A stretch of DNA of 64,000 nt from assembly GCF_002915575.1 (NCBI RefSeq), contig NZ_PQGD01000023.1:1-64000 (forward strand), read 5' to 3'. The stretch comes from Superficieibacter electus (GTDB taxonomy: Bacteria; Pseudomonadota; Gammaproteobacteria; Enterobacterales; Enterobacteriaceae). Under the pieces are notes generated by a model. The model was given only the letters and a program-made list of their open reading frames with translations, made no database searches and was not told the origin of the DNA. Positions 51,476-60,873 of the stretch are shown here, in pieces (the first letter of the stretch is position 1; every line of letters starts with the position of its first letter). The translations under genes were made by a program, and so were the position numbers.

Positions 51476-51633
51476 ATGGAGAAATTAAGGAGAAAAAAAG
51501 CAGGTAAAAAGGAGAAATTCTCAATAAATGCGGTAACTTAGAGAATAGGATTGCAGAGAATAACAACCCGCATCCCGCTCACGTAATCTCCTGACATCGG
51601 CCCATATTGGGCAAGAATGAAAAGGAGTCACCG

Positions 51634-51933
51634 ATGTCCCGACTAAAACCTGTTCTGCTGGCACTTTCGATGCTGCTGGTCGCGCCCATGGCGGTACACG
51701 CGGCAGAGATCACCCTTATTCCGGCTGTCACGCTGCAAATCGGCGATCGTGATAATCACGGCAACTACTGGGATGGCGACCGCTGGCGGGATCATGGCTG
51801 GTGGGAAAAACATTACGACTGGCGCGAAAACCGCTGGCAGCCCCATGGCCCCCATGCCGGGCCGCACCATGATAACCGTCCTGACGATCGCCGCGATGAT
51901 TATCGTCCGGGGCCGGACGATCGCCATCGCTAA
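51634..51933 (+). CDS. yaaX: small periplasmic protein YaaX (DUF2502)
   Basis: The 99-residue precursor has a signal peptide (cleavage near VHAAE) followed by a short conserved part (EITLIPAVTLQIGDRD, YWDGDRWRDHGWWEKHY) and a tail rich in His, Asp, Arg and Pro. It is a homologue of E. coli YaaX with a more acidic tail. The start at 51634 follows AAGGAG by 7 bp. The function is unknown; the His/Asp tail could bind metal. Confidence 0.85.
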   Translation: MSRLKPVLLALSMLLVAPMAVHAAEITLIPAVTLQIGDRDNHGNYWDGDRWRDHGWWEKHYDWRENRWQPHGPHAGPHHDNRPDDRRDDYRPGPDDRHR

Positions 51934-51936
51934 CGT

Positions 51937-51956
51937 AAAGCGCCTGTGGGCGCTTT
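51937..51956. terminator. bidirectional terminator yaaX / yaaA
   Basis: AAAGCGCC-TGTG-GGCGCTTT is a perfect 8-bp stem between the two convergent genes. Confidence 0.75.
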
Positions 51957-51957
51957 C

Positions 51958-52730
51958 TCACTGCTCATGACGTTTAAACACCAGCTCGCCATTCCCTGAC
52001 GCGTCTTCGTCAAAGAAATACCCTTCGCTGTTAAAGGCCTTAAGCTGTTCCGCCGTCGTCAGGCGGTTTTCAATGATATAGCGGCTCATCAGACCACGCG
52101 CTTTCTTGGCGTAGAAACTGATGACTTTGAACTTGCCGTTTTTCTCATCGAGGAAGACGGGTTTAATCAGCTCAGCATTCAGTTTTTTCGGCTTGACCGC
52201 TTTAAAATATTCCTCTGATGCCAGATTAATCACCACGCGATCGCCCTGGGCATCAAGGGCTTCATTAAGCTTATCGGTAATGATATCCCCCAAAACTGGT
52301 AAAGATCTTTACCACGGGCATTCGCAAAACGGATACCCATTTCCAGACGATAGGGCTGCATCAAATCCAGCGGGCGCAGCACACCGTATAGCCCGGAGAG
52401 CATTCGCAGGTGCTGCTGCGCAAAATCAAACTCTGCTTCGCTGAACGTTTCGGCCTGAAGCCCGGTATACACGTCGCCTTTAAAGGCCAGAATCGCCTGA
52501 CGGGCGTTTTCTGGCGTAAAATCGGGCTGCCAGTCGTGAAAACGAGTGGCGTTCAGGCTGGCCAGCTTATCGCTGATGCTCATCAGGCTGGCGATTTGTG
52601 GAGCGGTCAGTTTACGCGCTTCCTTAATAAGCTGCTGCGAATGGTCCAGTAGCTCAGGCCGCGTAAAGCGTGTCGTGGCGAGTGGACTTTGGTAGTCCAG
52701 CGTTTTAGCGGGAGAAATCAGAATCAGCAT
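51958..52730 (-). pseudogene. yaaA: yaaA (peroxide stress protein) with a 1-base frameshift
   Basis: The frame from 52730 ([17 protein letters not shown]) follows YaaA up to LYQFWG, then breaks; the rest ([19 protein letters not shown] to the end at 51958) continues in the next frame. The break is at a run of five C on the plus strand (52287-52291). One more base there would restore a 257-residue YaaA. YaaA lowers free iron and protects against hydrogen peroxide. All other parts look intact, so this is a recent mutation or a sequencing or assembly error. Confidence 0.85.
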
Positions 52731-52808
52731 AGTTAATCCTTGCGGCTGGTTATTTTGCGACTGTAGCAAAAAAAGCGGTTGATGTGGGCGATGACTGCGA
52801 TTGTCGCC

Positions 52809-54239
52809 TCAATGCTGCGGCGGATCGTCCCACGTATCCGGCATTAACTGTCGCTGGAGGTCCGGGTAGCGTTGCGGGTTAAATACCGGACGTACCCCTA
52901 ATTTGCGTTGACGTAAATAATCGCTGGCAATAAGTTTCACCACTGGCGATAGCAGCAGAATGGCCGTCAGGTTGGTGATTGCCATTAATGCCATCACAAT
53001 ATTTGCCAGTTGCCATACCACCGGAAAACTAAGCAGTGAGCCTGCCACTACCATCAATGCTGTCGCTGCACGTAATGTCCAGCGCGGCCATCGCGTATTA
53101 AGCCGCAGGAAAATCAGGTTGTTTTCCGCATACAGATAATTTCCCACGATAGAGGTAAAGGCGAACAGGACGACAACGATGGCAACCAACCCGGCACCCG
53201 CATTGCCGATGAGCATCTGCATCGCCTGCTGTATTCGTTGAATTCCTTCCAGGCTCGTAGGGTAATTATTTATTCCTGCCAGCATGACAATCAGTGCGCT
53301 GCAGGTAGAGATAATAAACGTATCGATAAACACGCCGATCATCTGCACGATCCCCTGTGCTGCAGGATGCGGCGGCCATGAGGATGCAGCAGCAGCGGCA
53401 TTGGGCGTCGAACCCATTCCGGCTTCATTGGAAAACATGCCACGCTGAAAACCGCTGGTGAGTGCCTGGCTTACGGTATAGCCCGCAGCACCCGATGCCG
53501 CTTCTTGCCAGCCAAAGGCGCTTTTTACAATCGCAGTGAGCGCCGCGGGTAGCGCCGTGATATGCCAGGCGCTAATCAGAAGACTGGCGGCAATCCAGAT
53601 AATCACCATCACCGGTACCAGCCATTGCATCATCCGGGCGACACCGCGAATCCCCCGTATTATTGTCAGCCCTATCCCTGCTGCAAGCAGTATACCGGTT
53701 GCCAGCGAAGGGACCGAGAAAGCGTAGCTGAGCGCGTTGGCCACCGAATTCGCCTGTACCGTATTAAATACCAGCCCATATGAGAGCAATAAAAACAGGG
53801 AGAACAACACGCCCATCCAGCGCATTCCCAGACCGCGATCCATATACCACGCCGGTCCGCCGCGAAATTGCCCTGTGGCATCGCGTTGTTTATAAAGTTG
53901 GGCAAGCGAGCATTCGGCAAAACTGATTGCCATCCCGGTTAAGCCGCAGATCCACATCCAGAAGATAGCGCCGGGGCCGCCTGCGGTGAGGGCCAGTGAA
54001 ATACCCGCCAGGTTTCCGCTACCTACTCGTGCGGCAAGACTGGTACACAAGGCCTGAAAAGAGGTTAAGCCACCGGGCTGGGGCGAGAGGCTATTTTTCA
54101 GGCTTTTGCCGTAATGACGAAGATAGCGAAACGGGATGAACCCTGTACGCCAGATGAACCATATCCCTGCGCCTGCCAGGAGATAAATCATCACCGAACC
54201 CCAAATGACGTCACTCATGAATTGAAGAAAATCAGGCAT
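52809..54239 (-). CDS. yaaJ: alanine/glycine:sodium symporter family protein YaaJ
   Basis: The 476-residue inner-membrane protein of the AGCS family has about 10-11 hydrophobic segments and the family signature near GNLAGISLALTAGGPGAIFWMW, plus NEAGMGSTPNAAA. It probably imports alanine or glycine with sodium. The E. coli protein has the same length and place between yaaA and talB. Confidence 0.93.
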   Translation of the reverse strand: MPDFLQFMSDVIWGSVMIYLLAGAGIWFIWRTGFIPFRYLRHYGKSLKNSLSPQPGGLTSFQALCTSLAARVGSGNLAGISLALTAGGPGAIFWMWICGLTGMAISFAECSLAQLYKQRDATGQFRGGPAWYMDRGLGMRWMGVLFSLFLLLSYGLVFNTVQANSVANALSYAFSVPSLATGILLAAGIGLTIIRGIRGVARMMQWLVPVMVIIWIAASLLISAWHITALPAALTAIVKSAFGWQEAASGAAGYTVSQALTSGFQRGMFSNEAGMGSTPNAAAAASSWPPHPAAQGIVQMIGVFIDTFIISTCSALIVMLAGINNYPTSLEGIQRIQQAMQMLIGNAGAGLVAIVVVLFAFTSIVGNYLYAENNLIFLRLNTRWPRWTLRAATALMVVAGSLLSFPVVWQLANIVMALMAITNLTAILLLSPVVKLIASDYLRQRKLGVRPVFNPQRYPDLQRQLMPDTWDDPPQH

Positions 54240-54442
54240 TAAACGTCCTCTTGTTTATGCCGGTGCACCAATGTAAGCGCTACCACTTACAGGATAAACG
54301 ATTACCGTCAGGCAATCTGTCGCAGGAGTCTATCATACTCCGGGTGGGTATACCGTCGCGGTTGCGCTAAGAGTGGGGCGTGATATTATCAGGGCAGACC
54401 GGTTACATCCCCCTAACAAGTTGTTTAAAGAGAAACACGATT

Positions 54443-55396
54443 ATGACGGATAAATTGACTTCTCTGCGCCAGTACACCACCGTGGTGGCTGACACCGGAG
54501 ATATCGCGGCCATGAAGCTGTATCAGCCGCAGGATGCAACAACCAACCCTTCTCTGATCCTTGGCGCAGCACAAATCCCTGAATACCGTAAACTGATTGA
54601 TGATGCTATTACCTGGGCACGCAGCCAGAGTGGCGACCGCGCACAGCAAATCGTCGATGCCAGCGATAAACTGGCTGTTAACATCGGACTGGAAATTCTC
54701 AAGCTGGTTCCAGGCCGTATTTCGACTGAAGTTGATGCGCGTCTTTCCTATGACACCGACGCTTCCATCGTTAAAGCGAAACGCCTGATCAAGCTATACA
54801 ACGATGCTGGCATCAGCAACGATCGCATTCTGATCAAACTGGCGTCAACCTGGCAGGGTATTCGTGCCGCGGAACAGCTGGAAAAAGACGGTATCAACTG
54901 TAACCTGACGCTGCTGTTCTCTTTTGCCCAGGCTCGTGCTTGCGCAGAGGCTGGCGTTTATCTGATTTCTCCGTTTGTTGGCCGTATTCTTGACTGGTAC
55001 AAAGCCAACACCGATAAGAAAGAGTATGCCCCTGCAGAAGATCCGGGCGTAGTATCGGTCACAGAAATCTACGAATACTACAAACAGCATGGCTATGAAA
55101 CCGTGGTGATGGGCGCAAGCTTCCGTAACCTGGGTGAAATCCTTGAGCTGGCGGGATGCGATCGTTTAACTATCGCCCCGGCGCTGCTTAAGGAGCTGGC
55201 AGAAAGCGAAGGCGCAATTGAGCGTAAACTGTCTTTCAGCGGCGAAGTAAAAGCCCGTCCGGAGCGCATCACTGAAGCAGAGTTCCTGTGGCAGCACAAC
55301 CAGGACCCGATGGCGGTTGATAAGCTGGCGGACGGTATCCGCAAGTTTGCCGTTGACCAGGAAAAACTGGAAAAAATGATCGGCGATCTGCTGTAA
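54443..55396 (+). CDS. talB: transaldolase B TalB
   Basis: The 317-residue enzyme of the non-oxidative pentose phosphate pathway moves dihydroxyacetone units between sugar phosphates. The Schiff-base lysine is K132 in ILIKLAST, and the TNPSLIL signature is near 34-40. The start at 54443 follows AAAGAGAAA; the open frame to 54380 is not conserved. A terminator follows. Confidence 0.97.
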   Translation: MTDKLTSLRQYTTVVADTGDIAAMKLYQPQDATTNPSLILGAAQIPEYRKLIDDAITWARSQSGDRAQQIVDASDKLAVNIGLEILKLVPGRISTEVDARLSYDTDASIVKAKRLIKLYNDAGISNDRILIKLASTWQGIRAAEQLEKDGINCNLTLLFSFAQARACAEAGVYLISPFVGRILDWYKANTDKKEYAPAEDPGVVSVTEIYEYYKQHGYETVVMGASFRNLGEILELAGCDRLTIAPALLKELAESEGAIERKLSFSGEVKARPERITEAEFLWQHNQDPMAVDKLADGIRKFAVDQEKLEKMIGDLL

Positions 55397-55404
55397 TCAT
55401 TATG

Positions 55405-55434
55405 GCCGGTAGCTTGCTACCGGCTATTTTATTT
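55405..55434 (+). terminator. talB terminator
   Basis: GCCGGTAGC-TT-GCTACCGGC is followed by TATTTTATTT, 8 bp after talB. Confidence 0.85.
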
Positions 55435-55444
55435 GCAAAAAACC

Positions 55445-55630
55445 TCAATGACGGAGCTGCTGAAGCTCTTCTTCTTTAATACCCGTCATGTTAACGATCG
55501 CCCGATCGTCTAATCCGTTCTCCAGCATCGCCTGCGCAATTTGTAACCGCGCCTGGTGTTCGCCGGTAATTTTGCCTTGCTCGATGCCTTTCATGAGACC
55601 GATATTTTCCAGTTGCTCTGCCATCGTCAT
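55445..55630 (-). CDS. internal small Rpn protein (RpnS-like, putative antitoxin)
   Basis: In frame within the rpn gene, GGAG followed after 8 bp by ATG (55630) could start a 61-residue protein covering only the C-terminal tail (MTMAEQLENIGL...). The arrangement parallels the internal start in the gene at 36907, at the same place in the protein (MTxAE). The role as inhibitor of the full-length protein is inferred from E. coli work. Confidence 0.5.
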   Translation of the reverse strand: MTMAEQLENIGLMKGIEQGKITGEHQARLQIAQAMLENGLDDRAIVNMTGIKEEELQQLRH

Positions 55631-56359
55631 CAGTTTATCTCCGTGTCGGGGTACGCGTTGTGCAAGCTTACGCAAAAACAGCGTGGCATTTTGTGTTTCG
55701 CTAGTTTGCAGCATGTAGTTTACCAGGGCAACTACCTGCGGCTCACTAATGTGCTCCATTATTAGCAGGCTGGCGAGCTTATCCAGCAACTCAGCTAAAT
55801 CGCGCTGGCGGATATGCTTCTGAATAAGTGTCAATGCCGCCATACTTCGATGCTGCATGATGTCTTCATCAGGAATCGTCGTGATATCCACCAGCGTGAA
55901 GTCCTGGCTATAGACCTGGCGGGCAAGTTGCGGATCGTTGAAGCCGTCCAGCCAGTTCAGCGTCCAGGGATAAGGGCTTCTGCGGCCCTGGTAAAAAAGA
56001 ATGGGGATCACCAGTGGCAGAGCCTCATGTCCAGCATCAAGATGACGTTTCATGGCGGCTATCGCATAGCGCATGAGGCGAAACGCCATATGTTTGTCCG
56101 CTGAGCTTTGATGTTCAATGAGAACATGAATATAGCCCGCTCCGCTGGTCGTTTTCAGCGAGTAGAGCATGTCGCTGTAGTAGGGCCGTAAATCCTCTTC
56201 GAGAAAGCTTCCGGACTCCAGCTTTAACGTATTGAGATGGCAGAGGCGAAGGAGGGCCGGTGGCAGGTGCAACTGAATAAAATCGCGCGCCGTCTCAACG
56301 CGGGAGAGAAACGTTTTGAATATAGCATCGTGCGGCGATGACGCCGTTTTTTCACACAT
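55445..56359 (-). CDS. Rpn family recombination-promoting nuclease (second copy)
   Basis: The 304-residue protein is a clear paralogue of the gene at 36907: SPHDAIFKTFLSRVETARDFIQLHLP, EEDLRPYYSDMLYSLK, VLIEHQSSADKHMAFRLMRYAIAAM and PLVIPILFYQGRRSPYP. The C-terminal 60 or so residues diverge, as is typical of the family. It lies between talB and mog, which are adjacent in E. coli, and is convergent with talB and divergent from mog. The start at 56359 follows a weak ribosome binding site (GGACGG). An internal start lies before the variable tail. Confidence 0.9.
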   Translation of the reverse strand: MCEKTASSPHDAIFKTFLSRVETARDFIQLHLPPALLRLCHLNTLKLESGSFLEEDLRPYYSDMLYSLKTTSGAGYIHVLIEHQSSADKHMAFRLMRYAIAAMKRHLDAGHEALPLVIPILFYQGRRSPYPWTLNWLDGFNDPQLARQVYSQDFTLVDITTIPDEDIMQHRSMAALTLIQKHIRQRDLAELLDKLASLLIMEHISEPQVVALVNYMLQTSETQNATLFLRKLAQRVPRHGDKLMTMAEQLENIGLMKGIEQGKITGEHQARLQIAQAMLENGLDDRAIVNMTGIKEEELQQLRH

Positions 56360-56551
56360 GATAAACCGTCCATGGAATGAGCTGGCAATATCCTGTCACT
56401 GGTGAAGGTCAGGCGATAGTGGAAATAAAAAAAGGATCGGTAGTTTGCGTGCACGCTCGTAAAACGCAGTATGTCCGTTGCGCGGATGCGTCGAATTACG
56501 TGACGTTCGCGTGTATTATTCCTGGAAATAGCATCCTTGAAGGGAATAATC

Positions 56552-57139
56552 ATGAATACCTTACGCATTGGCTTAGTGTCCATCTCCGATCGCGCCTCCA
56601 GCGGCGTTTATCAGGACAAAGGCATCCCTGCACTTGAAGACTGGCTGAAAAAAGCGCTCACGACTCCTTACGAAATTCAGACCCGTTTAATTCCCGATGA
56701 GCAAAGCATCATTGAGCAAACGCTGTGCGAGCTGGTGGATGAAATGAGCTGCCACCTGGTGCTGACCACCGGCGGGACCGGTCCGTCGCGTCGTGATGTG
56801 ACCCCGGACGCGACGCTGGCCGTGGCCGATCGTGAGATGCCCGGTTTTGGCGAGCAGATGCGGCAAATTAGCCTGCAATTCGTGCCGACCGCCATTCTTT
56901 CCCGTCAGGTGGGCGTTATCCGCAAGCAGGCACTCATCCTCAATTTGCCGGGGCAGCCTAAATCTATTCAGGAAACACTGGAAGGCGTTAAAGACGCTGA
57001 GGGTAACGCTATAGTGCCAGGTATTTTCGCAAGCGTACCGTATTGTATACAGTTGTTGGAAGGGCCTTATATTGAAACCGACTGCCGGGTCGTGGCGGCG
57101 TTTCGCCCGAAGAGCGCAATACGCGATATTACAGTCTGA
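56552..57139 (+). CDS. mog: molybdopterin adenylyltransferase Mog
   Basis: The 195-residue MogA-type protein adenylylates molybdopterin before molybdenum insertion. It keeps the family motif TTGGTGPSRRD and the LPGQPKSI segment. The start at 56552 follows AAGGGAA by 7 bp. In E. coli, satP is next; here an MFS gene is inserted. Confidence 0.96.
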   Translation: MNTLRIGLVSISDRASSGVYQDKGIPALEDWLKKALTTPYEIQTRLIPDEQSIIEQTLCELVDEMSCHLVLTTGGTGPSRRDVTPDATLAVADREMPGFGEQMRQISLQFVPTAILSRQVGVIRKQALILNLPGQPKSIQETLEGVKDAEGNAIVPGIFASVPYCIQLLEGPYIETDCRVVAAFRPKSAIRDITV

Positions 57140-57256
57140 TACGGATTTAACAACCTGGGTTATGAAGAGTCTGCATTGTAGCGATTTATTTACTATACAG
57201 TAATTTTTAATTTACATAGTATGGTAGGCCTGTTTTCCTGCTAAGAATGGCCGGTT

Positions 57257-58558
57257 ATGTCTACAAACGCACGGACTCTGAATCGCCAGGATTATAAAAC
57301 GCTGACGCTCGCCGCCCTTGGTGGCGCGCTGGAGTTTTATGATTTTATTATTTTTGTTTTCTTTGCTGCGGTTGTCGGCGATCTTTTCTTTCCTGAACAT
57401 ATTCCTGAATGGCTGCGCCAGGTGCAGACATTTGGCATCTTTGCTGCCGGTTATCTGGCGCGGCCGCTGGGTGGAATTGTGATGGCCCATTTCGGCGATT
57501 TGGTTGGCCGTAAAAAGATGTTCACCCTGAGCATTCTGCTAATGGCGGTGCCGACGCTGGCGATAGGACTGCTGCCTACTTATGCCACAGCGGGGCTGGC
57601 CGCACCGGTGCTCCTGCTGCTCATGCGCATTCTGCAAGGGGCCGCCATCGGGGGAGAGGTGCCGGGGGCATGGGTCTTCGTGGCCGAACATGTTCCGGAG
57701 CACCGCATCGGCATCGCCTGTGGCACGCTGACCGCCGGGCTTACGGTTGGCATACTGCTCGGCTCGGTGGTGGCAACCCTCATTAATACCGCAATGAGTC
57801 AACAAACCATCCATGAGATTGGCTGGCGGTTGCCGTTCCTGCTGGGGGGCGCGTTTGGGCTGATTGCCATGTATCTGCGCCGCTGGTTACAAGAAACCCC
57901 CATCTTTATGGAGATGCAGCAGCGTAAAGTGCTGGCACAGGAGCTACCGGTGAAAGCCGCGCTCGTCAGGCATAAAAAAGCGGTGATCATCTCCATGTTG
58001 CTGACCTGGTTACTTTCTGCCGGAATTGTGGTGGTGATCCTGATGTCACCGGTCTGGCTGCAAAAACAGTACGGCTTTGCACCCGCATTAACCTTGCAGG
58101 CGAACAGTATCGCCACGGTCATGCTTTGTTTTGGTTGCCTTATTGCCGGACTGGCGGTCGATCGTTTTGGTGCCAGTAAGACATTTATCATTGGTAGCGC
58201 GATGCTGGCCTGCTCGGGATGGATGTTTTATCACCTCGCTGGCGTGTATCCGGCGTGGCTTTTTCTGCTGTACGGCCTCGTCGGGCTGTGTGTTGGCGTT
58301 GTGGGTGCGGTTCCATATGTCATGGTTAAGGCTTTCCCACCCGCAGTACGCTTTTCCGGTATTTCGTTTTCTTACAATGTGTCTTATGCCATTTTTGGCG
58401 GCCTGACGCCGATAGCGGTGACCATGCTGATGGGCGTTTCGCCGATGGCTCCGGCCTGGTACATTCTGGGGTTATCACTGATGGGCATCGCGCTGGGAAT
58501 GGTATTAAAGCAGGATGTTGGCGAAGACCATTCGAAGACACTGTTACAGCGTTCATGA
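57257..58558 (+). CDS. MFS transporter, metabolite:H+ symporter family
   Basis: This 433-residue, 12-helix transporter has the MFS loop GDLVGRKKMF between helices 2 and 3 and the N-terminal GALEFYDFIIFVFFA typical of the ProP/ShiA/KgtP (metabolite:H+ symporter) family, which carries organic acids, osmolytes and related compounds. LFFPE and LARPLGGIVMAHFGD are also family blocks. The substrate cannot be named. It is not at this site in E. coli K-12. Codon use and composition resemble the host. A strong hairpin follows. Confidence 0.85.
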   Translation: MSTNARTLNRQDYKTLTLAALGGALEFYDFIIFVFFAAVVGDLFFPEHIPEWLRQVQTFGIFAAGYLARPLGGIVMAHFGDLVGRKKMFTLSILLMAVPTLAIGLLPTYATAGLAAPVLLLLMRILQGAAIGGEVPGAWVFVAEHVPEHRIGIACGTLTAGLTVGILLGSVVATLINTAMSQQTIHEIGWRLPFLLGGAFGLIAMYLRRWLQETPIFMEMQQRKVLAQELPVKAALVRHKKAVIISMLLTWLLSAGIVVVILMSPVWLQKQYGFAPALTLQANSIATVMLCFGCLIAGLAVDRFGASKTFIIGSAMLACSGWMFYHLAGVYPAWLFLLYGLVGLCVGVVGAVPYVMVKAFPPAVRFSGISFSYNVSYAIFGGLTPIAVTMLMGVSPMAPAWYILGLSLMGIALGMVLKQDVGEDHSKTLLQRS

Positions 58559-58561
58559 TCA

Positions 58562-58589
58562 GCAGGCGGGTACCGGGGTACCCGCCTGC
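58562..58589. terminator. hairpin between MFS gene and satP
   Basis: GCAGGCGGGTACC-GG-GGTACCCGCCTGC is a perfect 13-bp stem between the convergent genes. It lacks a strong T run but is well placed for termination in both directions. Confidence 0.65.
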
Positions 58590-58596
58590 ATCATTA

Positions 58597-59163
58597 TTAA
58601 TGCTTCTCGCCGATTGGCAATACGGTACGGCCAAACTGCTCATTCAGCACTTCGGCCATGGCCAGATAAATTGCGCTTGCGCCACAGATCATACCCACCC
58701 AGCCAGCAATATGGATAATGCCTTCATTGCCGCCGATATTGCCGACCGCCAGCAGGGCAAACAGTACAGCCAGGCTCAGGAAAACAAACTGTAATGCTCT
58801 TGCGCCTTTCAGCGTACCGAAGAACATAAACAGCGTGAATACGCCCCATAACCCCAGATAGGCACCCAGGAACTGCGCGTCAGGCGCGTCGCTTAAGCCC
58901 ATTTTTGGCAGCAGCAAAATGGCGACCAGCGTCAGCCAGAAGGAGCCATAAGAAGTAAAGGACACCAGGCCAAAGGTGTTCCCCTTTTTAAATTCCAGCA
59001 GACCGGTGAAGATCTGCGCGATGCCCCCGTAAAAAATGCCCATTGCCAGAATAATTCCGTCAAAGGGAAAAATGCCCGCATTATGCAGATTCAGCAGAAT
59101 AGTTGTCATGCCGAAGCCCATTAAGCCCAGCGGAGCCGGATTAGCCAACGTCGTGTTGCCCAT
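58597..59163 (-). CDS. satP: succinate-acetate:proton symporter SatP
   Basis: The 188-residue protein of the acetate uptake transporter family has six membrane segments and the signature NPAPLG at residues 8-13. It takes up acetate and succinate with protons. Same length and place as E. coli SatP (YaaH). Confidence 0.95.
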   Translation of the reverse strand: MGNTTLANPAPLGLMGFGMTTILLNLHNAGIFPFDGIILAMGIFYGGIAQIFTGLLEFKKGNTFGLVSFTSYGSFWLTLVAILLLPKMGLSDAPDAQFLGAYLGLWGVFTLFMFFGTLKGARALQFVFLSLAVLFALLAVGNIGGNEGIIHIAGWVGMICGASAIYLAMAEVLNEQFGRTVLPIGEKH

Positions 59164-59317
59164 AATTCCTCAAAATTCATCGATTTATATGTAGAAAGCG
59201 TTCGCCCATCCAGCCCGCGAGGGGGAGGGCGCAGCATCATAATCGTACGTATATGCGCTGTCTATGATCTACCGGGGGTAAAACGGTGATTTTTTACCCC
59301 ATTGAAGGATGGACAAA

Positions 59318-60031
59318 TCAGGATTGTTGCGCCGCAATTAATCTGCGCAGGCAGGCGATTCGTAATACGGCGGGGATGGTCACGCGATAAGCGGTACCGC
59401 TGACGGCTTTCACGCTGTTTAACGCCGCGCCAACCGGGCCGCCAAGGCCAGCACCACGCAGCAAGCCGTGCCCAATTACGCTGATAGCAGCATGGGTATG
59501 CAGGATACGGTTCAACTGGCCGGAAAGCAGTAACGAAACGCCGCCAATCAGTTTTTTATCCTTAAGCAGCAAGGGTAAAATCTCTTCCAGTTCCGTAACT
59601 TTGACCTCAACTGCGGCAAAAAACTGGGCTTTTTGCTCCTCAGTCATTTTCTTCCACGTATTGCGCAGAAAATGCTCCAGCAGGCTCTGCTCGATTTCAA
59701 CGATGGACTGGTTTTTTTCTGCCTTCAGCTTAAGGCGATGACAGACATCCAGCAGGATAGTCCGATACAGTTTACCGTGGCCACGCAGCTTATTAGCGAT
59801 GCTATCTCCACCGAAATGCTGGAGTTCTCCGGCAATCAATTTCCAGCTACGACGATGACGCTCCGGATGACCTTCCATGGACTGATAAAGTTCATTGCGC
59901 AGCAAGACGCTGGAAAGTCGCGGTTTATCTTTACTATTATGGGTGAGTAAATGAGCAAAATCGGCCAGTTGCTCTTCACTGCAGTGCTGCAAAAAACTCA
60001 GATCGCTGTCTTCTAAATAAGTGACATTCAT
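59318..60031 (-). CDS. yaaW: YaaW family protein (UPF0174)
   Basis: The 237-residue protein matches E. coli YaaW in length and in segments such as EEQLADFAHLLT, RHRRSWKLIAGELQHFGGDSIANKLRGHG and the glycine-rich LLRGAGLGGPVGAALNSV, which may be membrane-associated. Its function is not known. It lies between satP and yaaI. Confidence 0.9.
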   Translation of the reverse strand: MNVTYLEDSDLSFLQHCSEEQLADFAHLLTHNSKDKPRLSSVLLRNELYQSMEGHPERHRRSWKLIAGELQHFGGDSIANKLRGHGKLYRTILLDVCHRLKLKAEKNQSIVEIEQSLLEHFLRNTWKKMTEEQKAQFFAAVEVKVTELEEILPLLLKDKKLIGGVSLLLSGQLNRILHTHAAISVIGHGLLRGAGLGGPVGAALNSVKAVSGTAYRVTIPAVLRIACLRRLIAAQQS

Positions 60032-60079
60032 GAATGTTAATGTCCAATAAATAACGTTAGCAAAATGGACTGTTAATAA

Positions 60080-60484
60080 TTAATCATCGCCAATAATTTT
60101 TAAGCGTGCCATATCGGAGGAGTTCACGGTATGACCAGAAAAAACGAATTTCTCAACGCAGCGCTTATTGTCGTTATCGCTATTGATATTGATCCAGTCT
60201 GTGGTGTCGCCTTCTTTTAAGGTGGACGGAACGTTCAGACTCTGGCTGGCGCTTCTTGACGCTTTAAAGTACACAGAAGCACCGCTGATCTGCACATCAC
60301 CATGATCAACCTTGATTTGAATGCGTTTTACTATGCGGCAAACGGGCATCTTTAGCGTAAGATCGTTAGTATCATTGCGTGGCATCGCAATAATGCCCAT
60401 CACTTTATGATCATTAGCCAGCGCGGGCAGGCTGGTTAATAACCCTAATAATAAGCATGACGACAGCTTTAACATCCGGTTCAT
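60080..60484 (-). CDS. yaaI: periplasmic protein YaaI
   Basis: The 134-residue precursor has a signal peptide (cleavage near ALAND) and the DUF2541 body with two cysteines (VCRIVK, KRCVEK) that could form a disulphide. The start at 60484 (MNRMLKLSS) gives the E. coli length; the frame continues to 60559. The function is unknown. Confidence 0.9.
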   Translation of the reverse strand: MNRMLKLSSCLLLGLLTSLPALANDHKVMGIIAMPRNDTNDLTLKMPVCRIVKRIQIKVDHGDVQISGASVYFKASRSASQSLNVPSTLKEGDTTDWININSDNDNKRCVEKFVFSGHTVNSSDMARLKIIGDD

Positions 60485-60720
60485 TTTTATTCCTTTGGCA
60501 AGACAAATTAGGTGGTGTATTAATGGGCGGCATATTTTAACACCTAAGCTTGCCCGCATTCGAGTTCACAATGCTTTCTGATTATTTCAATTATTCGATG
60601 AATATATTCGCGTAATATATTCACTATTTAAATGTGTTTGGTCTTTGAGAGCGAACGGCCAAACGACGGGAGGCGTGCGCATCGTCATTGCTGCCGTGAG
60701 CAAAATTTTTTTCACGTCCC

Positions 60721-60750
60721 CCCTTGATGCGGGACGTAGCGACCCCATCT
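60721..60750 (+). promoter_or_regulatory. dnaK sigma-32 promoter P1
   Basis: CCCTTGAT (60721-60728), a 14-bp spacer and CCCCATCT (60743-60750) match the heat-shock sigma-32 consensus (CTTGAAA ... CCCCATNT). Confidence 0.85.
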
Positions 60751-60798
60751 TGTACTCAACCGCAGTGAGTGAACCTGAAAAAAAAACGATTTAAGGTA

Positions 60799-60825
60799 GT
60801 TGAAACCGCACGTTTCGCCCTTATT
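60799..60825 (+). promoter_or_regulatory. dnaK sigma-32 promoter P2
   Basis: GTTGAAA (60799-60805) and CGCCCTTAT (from 60816) form a second sigma-32 type promoter, 50 bp before dnaK, as in E. coli. Confidence 0.75.
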
Positions 60826-60873
60826 ACAGGTTCACAACCACATGATGACCGAATTTTTAGTGGAGACGTTTAG

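Larger units (their letters stand above)
60485..60873. other. yaaI-dnaK intergenic region
   Basis: This 389-bp region between divergent genes holds the two heat-shock promoters of dnaK in its right half. The left half (60500-60700) shows no recognised gene. Confidence 0.7.

Noticed and set aside
59633-59950. 105-codon frame antisense to yaaW (like the E. coli htgA call)
   Set aside because: It is a shadow of yaaW codons with no ribosome binding site or recognisable protein; the E. coli htgA call is itself disputed.
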